From an uncultured Lentibacter sp. (lineage in GTDB: Bacteria > Pseudomonadota > Alphaproteobacteria > Rhodobacterales > Rhodobacteraceae), in contig CANMGT010000003.1 of NCBI GenBank assembly GCA_947497495.1, positions 248,001-312,000 on the forward strand: DNA of 64,000 bases, in the 5' to 3' direction. The notes under the pieces were generated by a model, which saw nothing but the letters and a program-made list of their open reading frames with translations, had not been told where the DNA came from and did not search any database. Below are positions 24,525-33,185 of the stretch, in pieces. The translations under genes were made by a program, and so were the position numbers. The first letter of the stretch is position 1. Each line of letters starts with the position of its first letter.

Positions 24525-25868
24525 ATGGCACGGTTTGGCACAATTGCGGCGCGACTATTGAGCTTCGCCATTCCGGTTGCTCTGGGTCTTATGACTATTG
24601 TTTACTCGGATACGCTCAAGCAGTCGCCAGCGGCAAGTGAGGCCAGGCAAACTGTTGTTCCGGTGCGGGTTATGACGCTGGAGCCGACGCCGATCATCCC
24701 GCGCGTTATCGGGCATGGCACGATCGGCCCCGCCCGTGAGTGGCGCGCGGTGGCACGGGTTGAAGGCGAAGTTGTGCAAACCGCGCCTGACCTCGCTCCG
24801 GGAACAATCGTCTCGGCAGGAGAACTTCTGCTTAGGATAGATGATACGGATCTTCTTCTGAACCTTGCCCAGATCAATGCGCAATTGGCAGCATCCGACA
24901 TCAAGGACGAGACACTCGCGGCCAGCCTGAAAATTGCCAGTGCTGACCTGAGCTTGATGCAGGTTGACCTGACGCGTCAGGAGCAACTCGTCGCGCAGGG
25001 TGTGGCAACACGCGCCAGCTTGGACGCTGTCCACCGACAGGAGCTTACGGCCCGTGCCAAGACAACCGAGATCAGCAACCAGCGACAATTGGCCAAGGCA
25101 GAACGTGAAATCCTTGTCACGCAGAAGGCGATCGTGGAGCGTGCGCTTGAATTTGCACAACTGCGCGCGCCCTATGATTTGCGGCTGACGGATGTTTCCG
25201 CAACCGAAGGGCAATATGTCAGCCGTGGCCAGACCATGCTGTCTGGCGAAGGCATCGAAGCCGTTGAAATCGCCGCGCAGTTCCCGCTGGGGCGGGTTGG
25301 CCCGCTGTTGCGGCTGGCCGGTGGCGGCAAAACGGTTCTGGACCTCAAAGCGCGGGTGCGACTGGCAGCTTCCGGGCATGACGTTGTTTGGAAAAGCACG
25401 GTTGTGCGCGTCGGTGACGCCATTGATGCACGCACGCAGGGCACCACGATCGTGGTGCGTGTCGAAGAGCCTCTGACCCAAGCCGCAGCGGGGGAACGTC
25501 CACCGCTGCGCCGCAACATGTTTGTCGAAGTCCTGCTTATGGCGCCCCAAACCGAAGCCTTGATTGTGCCCACAGAAGCCGTGCGCGACAGCACGGCGTT
25601 GGTTGTCAGCTCCGAGGACAAGTTGGAGAAACGCAAAGTGTCACTCGCCTTCACGTCGGGCAACCTGGCCGTTGTGAGCAAGGGGCTTGTCTTTGGAGAC
25701 ATGCTGGTGATCACCTCTCCGACAGTGGCTGTTGAGGGGATGATGGTAAAGCCGGTTGAAGACAGCGAGCGCAAAGCTGCGCTTTGGGCCGAGGCGATGG
25801 GCAAAGCACCACCCGAGGCAAGCGATGCGATGCAGGGCAAAGGCAAATCCCAGGAGACGGAGGAATGA
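24525..25868 (+). CDS. RND efflux periplasmic adaptor (HlyD/AcrA family)
   Basis: A 447-residue membrane-fusion protein with one N-terminal hydrophobic segment (LSFAIPVALGLMTIV) as anchor or uncleaved signal. The order is: barrel-sandwich half motif near 80-100 (EWRAVARVEGEVVQTAPDL, PGTIVSAGELLLRIDD), a coiled-coil hairpin at about 110-220, the second lipoyl half (LRAPYDLRLTDVSATEGQYV) near 210, then beta-barrel domains. A charged tail rich in Glu/Lys follows. I chose the ATG at 24525 with AGGAG before it. Its stop overlaps the pump start (ATGA). No outer-membrane TolC gene is in the window. Confidence 0.93.
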   Translation: MARFGTIAARLLSFAIPVALGLMTIVYSDTLKQSPAASEARQTVVPVRVMTLEPTPIIPRVIGHGTIGPAREWRAVARVEGEVVQTAPDLAPGTIVSAGELLLRIDDTDLLLNLAQINAQLAASDIKDETLAASLKIASADLSLMQVDLTRQEQLVAQGVATRASLDAVHRQELTARAKTTEISNQRQLAKAEREILVTQKAIVERALEFAQLRAPYDLRLTDVSATEGQYVSRGQTMLSGEGIEAVEIAAQFPLGRVGPLLRLAGGGKTVLDLKARVRLAASGHDVVWKSTVVRVGDAIDARTQGTTIVVRVEEPLTQAAAGERPPLRRNMFVEVLLMAPQTEALIVPTEAVRDSTALVVSSEDKLEKRKVSLAFTSGNLAVVSKGLVFGDMLVITSPTVAVEGMMVKPVEDSERKAALWAEAMGKAPPEASDAMQGKGKSQETEE

Positions 25869-28800
25869 TCCGCCTTTTTGCCGCGCACCCGACGGCGTCC
25901 AACATTCTGATGATCGCGTTTCTGGCCTTGGGCCTGCTCGCGCTGCCAAACCTGCAACGCGACACCTTTCCCTTGGTGGCCGCTTCCAATGTTGAAGTGC
26001 GCATCGCCTATCCCGGCGCGACGCCCGCCGAGGTGGAGCGCGGTGTTTGTGCCGTGGCGGAGCCTTCGTTGCGCGCCATCGACAACATGAGCGAGCTGAC
26101 ATGTCTGTCGCGCGAGAACACTGCCGTGATCAACGCCGAGATCGTCGAAGGCGCCGACATGACGCGGTTTCACAACGATATCAAAGCCGCGGTTGATGGC
26201 CTTTCCGGCCTTCCTGACAAGGTTGAAGATCCGCTCACGCGGGTGGTCGAGCGGATCGCCTCGGTTGCATCTATCGCTGTGACGGGGCCGGATGATCCGA
26301 AGGCTCTGCATGCTTACGCCGTGGCCTTGGCCGAGCGCTTAAGGGCTGATCCTGCGATATCCAATGTTGAGGTAAGCGGGTTTTCCGATCGCGAGATCGC
26401 GATTGAGATTGACGCCATGGCGCTTGAGCGCGCCGGGCTTAATATCGCGCAGATCAGCGGCCTTCTGGCACGCCACAACCTTGATCTGCCAGCAGGCACG
26501 CTTGAGGGGCGTGACGGCGATGTGGCGATCCGGTTTCTGGGTGAAAAGCGCAGCCCCGCTCAATTGGGCCGCATTCCTCTGGCTCGCAGCGATGCTGGCG
26601 GGCAGGTTTTGCTGGGCGATGTGGCCAGCATCCGGCTTGGCTTTGAAGACCTGTCGCAGGCGGCTTATTACAACAACAAGCGCGCCGCCATCATCGCCGT
26701 CAGCAAGGCCGAAACGCAAGACGCGCTGCGGGTCAAAGCGGCGCTTGACCAGCAGATCGAGCGGGCGCGGGCCGAAGCCCCGGGCGACATAGACCTGGCA
26801 ATTTCGCAGGACTCAACGGGCAACATTCGCGACCGTCTGCGCATTGTCGGTGAGAACGGATTGCAGGGTCTGGTGCTGGTGCTGATCGTGATGTGGCTGT
26901 TCTTCGGGTTTCGACTGTCTTTCTGGGTGGCGATGGGGCTGCCGGTGTCGTTCCTTGGAGCGGTGTTCGCGATGCAAATTTTGGGGTTTACCATCAACAT
27001 GATGACGATGGTTGCGCTCTTGGTCGCGGTCGGGTTGTTGATGGATGATGCCATCGTGATTTCAGAGAACATCGTGCGGCGGCGGGAAGCTGGAGAAAGC
27101 CCTCAGGATGCCGCCGTCAACGGGGTGCTGCAGGTGGGGCCGGGGGTGTTCGCCTCGTTTCTAACCACGGTAATGATCGTTGGGCCACTGGGGTATATGT
27201 CGGGCAGTATCGGCGCGGTGTTGAAATACATCCCGATTGTGCTGCTTCTGACGCTCGCGATCAGCTTGATCGAAGCGTTTCTGATCCTGCCAGCACATAT
27301 GCATCACGCGCTGCGTCAGGCCCCAAAGCTTAGCCCGATCAGCCGCGCGGTAAACGCGGGTTTTGCGCGGTTTCGCGATGCTGTGATCGTGCCCTTGGCG
27401 GGGCTGGCCCTGCGGTTTCGCTATGCAACACTGGGGATCGCGGTGTTTCTGGTGATGCTCTCGCTGGCGCCCTTCACGGGTGGGTTCATCAAGTTTCAAA
27501 GCTTTCCGCAGCTTGAGAGCGACACGGTTGAAGCGCGGCTTCTCTTGGCAGAGGGGTCTCCGTTGGGGTTGACCGAACAGCGCGTTGCCAAGGTTGTCAA
27601 AGCGTTGGAGCAGATGAACGCGGAGCTGAGTCCGAACCAGCCCGACGCTCAAGCTTTGGTGCAGAGTTATACCATCACCTTTGGCACGAATGCGGACGCA
27701 GCAGGCATTGGGCCGCACATGGCCACGATCAGCGCAAAGCTGCTGCCAGCAGGCATCCGCACGACAGATGTCGCCGACATTCTAGACCGCTGGAAGAAGC
27801 TCTCTGGCCGCTTGCCCGACATGACGGCCTTTCGCATCACCGACAAAGAGCGCGGTGCGGGCGGCAAGCCGATTGACCTGATGGTGAAGGGGGATGATCT
27901 TGAGGAGCTGTCAGCAACGGCCAAAGAGCTGCGCCGCTTTTTTCGCGAATTCGCCGGTGTGCGCGACGTGACCTATGATCTGCAAGCGGGCAAGCCGGAA
28001 TACGTTGTTCAACTGATCCCCGAGGTGGCCAACACCCTGGGCGTTACACCTCAAACCATCGCCACGGAGATGCGCGCTGGATTTCGCGGCGATAGCGCCG
28101 TGCGCTTTATGGATGATCTGGGGCAGGTGGATGTCGTGGCGCGGCTTGCTGCCTCGGACCGGATGACGCTGGCGGATATCCTCAACCTGAAGGTTTCCGC
28201 AGGGCAGGGTGCGCTGGTGCCGCTTTCGGCTGTTGCGACAGTGACGCAGTCCCGCGGCTTTGCGGCTGTCAATCGCGTAGATGGCCAGCGCAGTGTGCGT
28301 GTTCAAGGCTCGATCAACCCCTCCATTGCCAATGCACGGGAATTGATGAGCGCCTTGAAGTCTGACTACCTGCCTGAACTCGCCGAAAAGCGCCCCGGTG
28401 TGACAGTGCGTATCTTGGGAGAGGCCGAGGACACGGCAACGACAGGCAGTTCTCTGGCGCTCAACATTGGCGTTGGCATCGCGGGGGTTTTCCTGTTGCT
28501 GGCCTTCTACCTGAAGAGCTTCATTCGCCCGATTGCCGTGTTGGCCGCGATCCCGCTGAGCCTTGTCGGCGTCATGTGGGGGCATATGGCACTGGGGCTG
28601 CAAATCTCGCTGCCGAGTTTGGTTGGTCTCGCGACACTTGCAGGCGTGGTCGTGAACGACTCAATTTTGCTGGTGAATTTCATTGATGAGAAGGTGGCGC
28701 AGGGCATCGACGTTCTGGAGGCAGGCCGCGAAGCCGTGCGCGACAGATTTCGCGCCATCTTTTTGACGTCGCTGACCACGGTGGTTGGTCTTGGGCCATT

Positions 28801-28960
28801 GTTGCTGGAGCAAAGCACGCAGGCGCAGTTCTTGCGGCCGATTGTGGCCAGCCTTGCCTTTGGTCTGACCGCGGCCACTTTGTTGGCTTTGTTTGTAACA
28901 CCTGCGGTGATGGCCGTCTTGCATGATTTCAAACTGGGGCACAGCAGGACGAGCCGCTGA
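25865..28960 (+). CDS. RND-family inner-membrane efflux pump (AcrB/MdtB type)
   Basis: The 1031-residue protein has the RND layout: one N-terminal helix (NILMIAFLALGLLALPNL), a large periplasmic loop (about 35-330), helices 2-6, a second loop, then helices 8-12. The proton relay pair lies in ALLVAVGLLMDDAIVISENIVRRR near residue 393. YPGATPAEVERGVCAVAEPSL near 52 and VGLATLAGVVVNDSILLVNFIDE near 920 are family signatures. It exports lipophilic compounds with the preceding adaptor. Two cysteines in the first periplasmic loop (residue 61 region and ELTCLSREN) are less usual. Specificity is unknown and no regulator is adjacent. Confidence 0.95.
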   Translation: MIRLFAAHPTASNILMIAFLALGLLALPNLQRDTFPLVAASNVEVRIAYPGATPAEVERGVCAVAEPSLRAIDNMSELTCLSRENTAVINAEIVEGADMTRFHNDIKAAVDGLSGLPDKVEDPLTRVVERIASVASIAVTGPDDPKALHAYAVALAERLRADPAISNVEVSGFSDREIAIEIDAMALERAGLNIAQISGLLARHNLDLPAGTLEGRDGDVAIRFLGEKRSPAQLGRIPLARSDAGGQVLLGDVASIRLGFEDLSQAAYYNNKRAAIIAVSKAETQDALRVKAALDQQIERARAEAPGDIDLAISQDSTGNIRDRLRIVGENGLQGLVLVLIVMWLFFGFRLSFWVAMGLPVSFLGAVFAMQILGFTINMMTMVALLVAVGLLMDDAIVISENIVRRREAGESPQDAAVNGVLQVGPGVFASFLTTVMIVGPLGYMSGSIGAVLKYIPIVLLLTLAISLIEAFLILPAHMHHALRQAPKLSPISRAVNAGFARFRDAVIVPLAGLALRFRYATLGIAVFLVMLSLAPFTGGFIKFQSFPQLESDTVEARLLLAEGSPLGLTEQRVAKVVKALEQMNAELSPNQPDAQALVQSYTITFGTNADAAGIGPHMATISAKLLPAGIRTTDVADILDRWKKLSGRLPDMTAFRITDKERGAGGKPIDLMVKGDDLEELSATAKELRRFFREFAGVRDVTYDLQAGKPEYVVQLIPEVANTLGVTPQTIATEMRAGFRGDSAVRFMDDLGQVDVVARLAASDRMTLADILNLKVSAGQGALVPLSAVATVTQSRGFAAVNRVDGQRSVRVQGSINPSIANARELMSALKSDYLPELAEKRPGVTVRILGEAEDTATTGSSLALNIGVGIAGVFLLLAFYLKSFIRPIAVLAAIPLSLVGVMWGHMALGLQISLPSLVGLATLAGVVVNDSILLVNFIDEKVAQGIDVLEAGREAVRDRFRAIFLTSLTTVVGLGPLLLEQSTQAQFLRPIVASLAFGLTAATLLALFVTPAVMAVLHDFKLGHSRTSR

Positions 28961-28985
28961 AAGCCGTGGACATTCAGGAGTTGTG

Positions 28986-29153
28986 ATGCGCGTCTCCGAC
29001 GAAGCAACAAACAGCCTTTGCGCCGAGCGGCTGTTCGTGTTGCCAAGATGTGCTAAACGGGTGCACGCCAGAATCAAAACCCCCGAAAGTCCGGTGGAAA
29101 CCGGGGAAATCTCGCTACACGACATTTGCGGGGATATGGAGCTAAAACTTTGA
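28986..29153 (+). CDS. Small ORF (55 aa), possible leader upstream of dusA
   Basis: An ATG at 28986 follows an AGGAG sequence (CAGGAGTTGTG) and opens 55 codons beginning MRVSDEATNSLCAERLF. It ends at 29153 on the TGA that overlaps the TTG start of dusA (TTGA). No family is recognised; it has three cysteines and no hydrophobic stretch. The signal is only the ribosome binding site and the coupling geometry, so it may be non-functional or a translational coupler for dusA. Confidence 0.3.
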   Translation: MRVSDEATNSLCAERLFVLPRCAKRVHARIKTPESPVETGEISLHDICGDMELKL

Positions 29154-30133
29154 AAAATAACGCACAAAAAGCTGCGCGTTTAAGTGTGGCTCCGATGATG
29201 GATTGGACAGACCGACACTGTCGGTTTTTCCACCGTTTGATGAGCCGTGAGGCCTTGCTTTATACCGAGATGGTCACATCGCCTGCGCTGGTGCGGGGGC
29301 GGGCGTTGTATTTGCTCGACTTTAGCCCTGAAGAGCACCCCGTTGCGCTCCAGCTTGGCGGCACTGACCCCGTCGAGTTGGCCGAGGCTGCGCGGATCGG
29401 CCAAGAGGCCGGCTATGACGAGATCAACCTCAATGTCGGCTGCCCCTCTGACCGTGTACAATCCGGCACTTTTGGCGCGGTGCTGATGCGCGCGCCCGAG
29501 TTGGTGGCCGAGTGCTGCGCGGCGATGCGAGCAGTAGTGGACGTGCCTGTGACCGTCAAATGCCGGATCGGCGTAGACGACCAAGAGCCGCGGGATGTGC
29601 TGCCGGACTTCTTGGAGAAAGTCTCGGCGGCGGGCGTGTCGCGCTTTACGATCCACGCACGCAAGGCTTGGCTGAAAGGTCTCTCGCCCAAAGAAAACAG
29701 GGATATTCCACCACTCGACTACCCGCTCGTGCACGAGATGAAAGCCGCCTTTCCGGCGTTGCACCTTTCGATCAACGGCGGCATTGCAACGCTGCCTGAG
29801 GCTGTAAGCCACCTCGAGCAAGGGCTTGACGGGGTGATGGTCGGACGGGCGGCTTACCACCAGCCCTGGGACGTTCTGGGCGAGGCCGATGCGCAGATTT
29901 TCGGCTCTGAGAACCCCTGTCTGACGCCGCAGGAGGCCGCGCGCGCCATGCTTCCCTACATTGACGCCCATGTTGCCAATGGCGGCAAACTCGGCCAAGT
30001 TTCAAAGCACATGCTGGGCCTGTTTACGGGCCGCCCGGGGGCGCGCGCTTGGCGGCGGGTGCTGTCGGAAGGGGCGCACAAACCCGGTGCTGGCGTGGCG
30101 CTCGTTGAGGCCGCTATGGCCGAACTAGATTAA
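29150..30133 (+). CDS. dusA: tRNA-dihydrouridine synthase A
   Basis: This 327-residue flavoenzyme reduces uridines 20/20a in the D-loop of tRNA. The FMN barrel starts RLSVAPMMDWTDRHCRFFHR, the DusA signature. EINLNVGCPSDRVQSGTFGAVLM near 95 has the catalytic cysteine in the NVGCPS motif. VTVKCRIGVDDQ and RFTIHARKAWLKGLSPKENR near 175 contact FMN and tRNA. No ATG fits; the TTG at 29150 lies eight bases after GGAG and gives the usual N-terminus. The following exporter gene is 12 bp away. Confidence 0.95.
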   Translation: MKNNAQKAARLSVAPMMDWTDRHCRFFHRLMSREALLYTEMVTSPALVRGRALYLLDFSPEEHPVALQLGGTDPVELAEAARIGQEAGYDEINLNVGCPSDRVQSGTFGAVLMRAPELVAECCAAMRAVVDVPVTVKCRIGVDDQEPRDVLPDFLEKVSAAGVSRFTIHARKAWLKGLSPKENRDIPPLDYPLVHEMKAAFPALHLSINGGIATLPEAVSHLEQGLDGVMVGRAAYHQPWDVLGEADAQIFGSENPCLTPQEAARAMLPYIDAHVANGGKLGQVSKHMLGLFTGRPGARAWRRVLSEGAHKPGAGVALVEAAMAELD

Positions 30134-30145
30134 TGGAGATCGCAG

Positions 30146-30964
30146 ATGCCTGACACTGGATTATTACTGCAAATGCTGGCCTTGCTTGTCGTGATCGGCG
30201 GGGTTGCGGGCGTGCTTGCGGGGATGCTGGGCGTGGGCGGTGGCATCGTTCTGGTGCCTGCGTTTTTCTATACATTTCAAACGCTTGGCTATGACGGCCC
30301 GCAGCTTATGCAGGTCTGCCTTGCGACCTCGCTTGCGACGATAGTTGTCACCTCGATGCGCTCGGTTCTGAGCCACAACAAGAAGGGCGCCGTTGACTGG
30401 GATATCCTGCGCACTTGGGCGCCGGGCATCGCGATTGGCGCTGTGGTTGGCATGTTTGTCGCGGCGTCGTTGCGCTCGGTGACACTGCAGGCGCTGTTTG
30501 GCGTTTTGGGCATTGTTATAGGCCTCTACATGGGCTTCGGGCGGGCCGATTGGCGGCTGGGGCAGGCGATGCCAAGGGGCGTAAAACGCGCTGTGCTGTC
30601 GCCCTCTGTTGGCTTTCTGTCGGTGCTTATGGGCATTGGCGGGGGCAGCTTTGGTGTGCCGCTGATGAGCCTTTTCAACACGCCCATCCACCGCGCTGTG
30701 GCCACGGCTGCGGGTTTTGGTGTGATCATCGCGGTGCCAGCTGTGATCGGCTTTGTGTTCATGTCCATCGAGGGGGCGCCGCCCTTTACGCTGGGCGCTG
30801 TGAACCTTGTGGCCTTTACGATTGTCATTTGCATGACGCTGATCACCGCGCCGGTCGGGGTGAAACTGGCCCATGCGATGGACCCGAAACCGCTGAAACG
30901 CGTTTTTGCGGTTTTCCTGACGCTTGTCGCGCTCAACATGCTGCGAAAGGCGCTTGGATATTGA
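30146..30964 (+). CDS. TauE/SafE-family sulfite/anion exporter
   Basis: The 272-residue protein has seven or eight helices. The repeated TauE core appears as AGVLAGMLGVGGGIVLVPAFFY near 26-47 and SVLMGIGGGSFGVPLMSLF near 156-175. Members move sulfite, sulfoacetate or similar anions, or act as transporters of unknown substrates. The start has GGAGATCGC upstream. The stop overlaps the TTG start of the next gene, so both are translated from one message. No sulfonate catabolic genes are adjacent. Confidence 0.92.
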   Translation: MPDTGLLLQMLALLVVIGGVAGVLAGMLGVGGGIVLVPAFFYTFQTLGYDGPQLMQVCLATSLATIVVTSMRSVLSHNKKGAVDWDILRTWAPGIAIGAVVGMFVAASLRSVTLQALFGVLGIVIGLYMGFGRADWRLGQAMPRGVKRAVLSPSVGFLSVLMGIGGGSFGVPLMSLFNTPIHRAVATAAGFGVIIAVPAVIGFVFMSIEGAPPFTLGAVNLVAFTIVICMTLITAPVGVKLAHAMDPKPLKRVFAVFLTLVALNMLRKALGY

Positions 30965-31734
30965 CAGATTTCGCCCGCAAAGGCTGGCGCAAGTTTCCGG
31001 CTGATCCGGCGCTTCTGGCTTGGGCGAAGGCCGCCTTGGAGCCTGCGAAAGAAGCTGCCCAAGCACCGAAAAACGCCCACTGGCACCAGTGCGAAGGCAC
31101 TTGGTTTGTTGGTGTTGATGCTTTGGAAAACGACGCGGCAGGGCGCATTGCCGGGGTTCCTTTCGGGGGCGCGGCTTACGCGTTTGCGCAGTCTTTCTTT
31201 GGGCCGTTGGCGCAGCACCGCGCGCAGGTGTCTGTTGTCTATCCCGGCTACCCGAAAGCGCGCGCTGGTGAGAGCGCGGCGGGGCTTGCTTACCGCGTCA
31301 AACGCGATGCGGCGCATTTGGACGGGTTGAAACTTGGCAACAATAAGCGGCGCTTCATGGACGAGTATCACGCCTATATCCTTGGCGTCGGGTTAACGGG
31401 CTGTTCGCAGGACGCGAGCCCGCTGGTTGTCTGGGAGGGGAGCCACGAGGTTTTGCGCAATGTCTTGCAAAAAGCGCTTCAGGACACGCCGCCGGCGCGC
31501 TGGCACGAGGTTGATCTGACGGAGGCCTACCACGCCGCGCGGCGGAAAATTTTTGAGCAATGTCAGCGGGTTGAAGTGAGTGCGCAGCCCGGTGAGGCCT
31601 ATGTTGTACATCGCTTTGCGCTGCACGGCGTGGCGCCTTGGGGGGTAGGTGCATCAGCCCCCGATGCGGGCCGGATGGTGGCCTATTTTCGCCCCGCGCT
31701 GGCCGACCGCACCGCTTGGCTTAACGAAGCGTAA
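30961..31734 (+). CDS. Uncharacterised protein, possibly phytanoyl-CoA dioxygenase-like fold
   Basis: The 257-residue frame begins at a TTG overlapping the TauE stop (TTGA); it has no ATG before residue 130. The C-terminal half resembles PhyH proteins. EYHAYILGVGLTGCSQDASP is followed by LVVWEGSHEVLRNVL, then PGEAYVVHRFALHGVAPW and an Arg in GRMVAYFRP, which are the places for a distal His and a 2-oxoglutarate Arg. The first HxD iron ligand pair is replaced (EYHAYI), so activity is doubtful. There are no signal peptide or membrane spans. The function is unknown; the PhyH assignment is tentative. Confidence 0.6.
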   Translation: MTDFARKGWRKFPADPALLAWAKAALEPAKEAAQAPKNAHWHQCEGTWFVGVDALENDAAGRIAGVPFGGAAYAFAQSFFGPLAQHRAQVSVVYPGYPKARAGESAAGLAYRVKRDAAHLDGLKLGNNKRRFMDEYHAYILGVGLTGCSQDASPLVVWEGSHEVLRNVLQKALQDTPPARWHEVDLTEAYHAARRKIFEQCQRVEVSAQPGEAYVVHRFALHGVAPWGVGASAPDAGRMVAYFRPALADRTAWLNEA

Positions 31735-31790
31735 CAGCTGCGTTCAGTCAGGTTAACGGGGGCTGGCGCGCGAAAATGCCCGTGCCTACG

Positions 31791-31835
31791 GTATGCAGCA
31801 CTGTATGCAGCTCTCCGTGCAGAACGCGTGCATAC
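31791..31835. repeat. Short direct and inverted repeats in the convergent gap
   Basis: GTATGCAGC occurs at 31791-31799 and 31803-31811, and its partial inverse TGCATAC at 31829-31835. The 151-bp gap (31735-31885) lies between two convergent genes and holds nothing else recognisable. It may act as a weak terminator or a binding cluster. Confidence 0.35.
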
Positions 31836-31885
31836 GATTTTGCGGCAAAGGTTAAGGCGCATTCACTTAATGCAGCGTGCGGTAC

Positions 31886-32434
31886 TTAGGGGTCGATTGT
31901 AATGCCCTTGAGGCCCAGCCAATGATCAAAGTCGACGACGATCATACCATCTTGGGAGCCAAACTCTGAGACGGCCTTTCGCTGGCCTTGAAAAGATAGG
32001 ATTTCTTTGATGGGCCGCCCTGAGAACAGCGGGTTGTCGGCCTGTTCCTCGATCATACTGAAGACGTGTTCAGGAACGCTGTAGTTCGGCTTGAAATCTC
32101 CGGTTTCGTAGCTGTCCCATCTGCTGAGCGCGACTTGGCAGAGATGCTCTTTGTCTTTGGCGAGGTCCGTCGCGGCGACGGCTTCTCCTAACCAGGTTCC
32201 GACGCCTTCGACACAGAAAATTTGCGCGGCTGTGCCCTTGTCGCAAGTGTCTTGATCAAGCATCCAACGCATGACCCTATCGCCCGCATCGTAGTTCCAG
32301 GTGAGGGCAACATTGTGCCAAGTCTCGGGCGTTTGCTGTTCAAGCCAGGCGATGATCTCGTCGGTTTTATTCGCGTCGATGATTATATAATCGGGCTCGG
32401 CCCAATATTGGAATAAGGCGTCCATATGCTTCAT
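31886..32434 (-). CDS. DUF4274-like protein
   Basis: The 182-residue protein has the segment EIIAWLEQQTPETWHNVALTWNYDAG, then VMRWMLDQDTCDKGTAAQIF near residue 55-75. The tryptophan, the W-N-Y-D and the C-D-x-G-T-A pattern fit DUF4274, a family found near toxin/immunity-type loci and of unknown activity. There is no signal peptide or membrane helix. It lies 25 bp after the DUF1289 gene on the same strand and has moderately lower GC than its neighbours. Function is not assigned. The family call is from memory of the motif and needs an HMM check. Confidence 0.6.
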   Translation of the reverse strand: MKHMDALFQYWAEPDYIIIDANKTDEIIAWLEQQTPETWHNVALTWNYDAGDRVMRWMLDQDTCDKGTAAQIFCVEGVGTWLGEAVAATDLAKDKEHLCQVALSRWDSYETGDFKPNYSVPEHVFSMIEEQADNPLFSGRPIKEILSFQGQRKAVSEFGSQDGMIVVDFDHWLGLKGITIDP

Positions 32435-32459
32435 CGGGCGTATCCTTTCAGTTTAAGGC

Positions 32460-32699
32460 CTAGCGCTTGAGGCGGGCGGCGCGGCCGCCGCGGCGGCCTG
32501 TTGGGGCGGCGTTGCGGCTTGGCAGTTCGGCCATTACGGCACGGCGCTCGGGGTTGCTCATTTTTGACCACTTGGTGATCTCGTCGATCGAGCGCGCACA
32601 ACCCGTGCAGAGCCGCGTTTCCGGATGGATCACGCAGATCTGGATGCAGGGGCTTTCCGGCTCCTCGCGGCTCCAGATATCTGATGGGGTTTCACTCAT
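32460..32699 (-). CDS. DUF1289 small cysteine protein
   Basis: This 79-residue protein carries the DUF1289 signature: SPCIQICVIHPETRLCTGCARSIDEI, with four cysteines in CxxxC-x8-CxxC spacing, then the WSKMSNPERRAVMAELPSR helix. The cysteines suggest zinc or an Fe-S cluster. The arginine-rich tail (GRRGGRAARLKR) is basic. Its ATG overlaps the ruvX stop by four bases, so it is translationally coupled to that gene. The role is unknown. Confidence 0.9.
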   Translation of the reverse strand: MSETPSDIWSREEPESPCIQICVIHPETRLCTGCARSIDEITKWSKMSNPERRAVMAELPSRNAAPTGRRGGRAARLKR

Positions 32700-33172
32700 G
32701 GCGCTCTCTGAATGTTTTGCAAACGGTCTAGCAACCCTTGAAGGATATAGGAGGCGGCGACATGGTCGATCACCTCTGCGCGACGCTTTCGTGTCGTATC
32801 CGCCTCTAAAAGCGCGCGTTCGGCGGCGACTGTCGAAAGGCGCTCGTCCCAGAACGTGATCGGCAGCTCGGTGAGGCGGGTCAGGTTGCGCGCAAAGGCG
32901 CGGGTTGACTGGCAGCGCGCGCCTTCCGTGCCGTCCATATTGCGGGGCAAGCCGAGCACAAAGCCTTTGATGCCGCGCTCAGTGGCCAGCTCGAGCATGC
33001 GGGTGACATCGGCAGTGAACTTTTTGCGCCGGATTGTTTCAAGCGGCGAGGCAGAGCTGCGGAAGGTGTCGGACACGGCGAGGCCGATGGTTTTGTCGCC
33101 CAGATCAAGGCCCATAAGCGCGCCCATGTCGGGCAGGGCGGCGAGGAACTCTGTGCTGTCGTCGGTGATCAT
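32696..33172 (-). CDS. ruvX: Putative Holliday junction resolvase / pre-16S rRNA nuclease (YqgF/RuvX)
   Basis: A 158-residue RNase H-fold protein. MGLDLGDKTIGLAVSD near residue 19 supplies the first catalytic Asp, GFVLGLPRNMDGTEGARCQS near 68-87 is the YqgF motif, and FWDERLSTVAAERAL near 107 gives the second acidic site. VIDHVAASYILQGLLD near the end has the last Asp. In E. coli the protein trims 16S rRNA 5' ends. I start at MITDDSTEF (33172). It sits between ccmI and the DUF1289 gene, in probable operon with both. Confidence 0.94.
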   Translation of the reverse strand: MITDDSTEFLAALPDMGALMGLDLGDKTIGLAVSDTFRSSASPLETIRRKKFTADVTRMLELATERGIKGFVLGLPRNMDGTEGARCQSTRAFARNLTRLTELPITFWDERLSTVAAERALLEADTTRKRRAEVIDHVAASYILQGLLDRLQNIQRAP

Positions 33173-33185
33173 GATGTTGCGCCGA

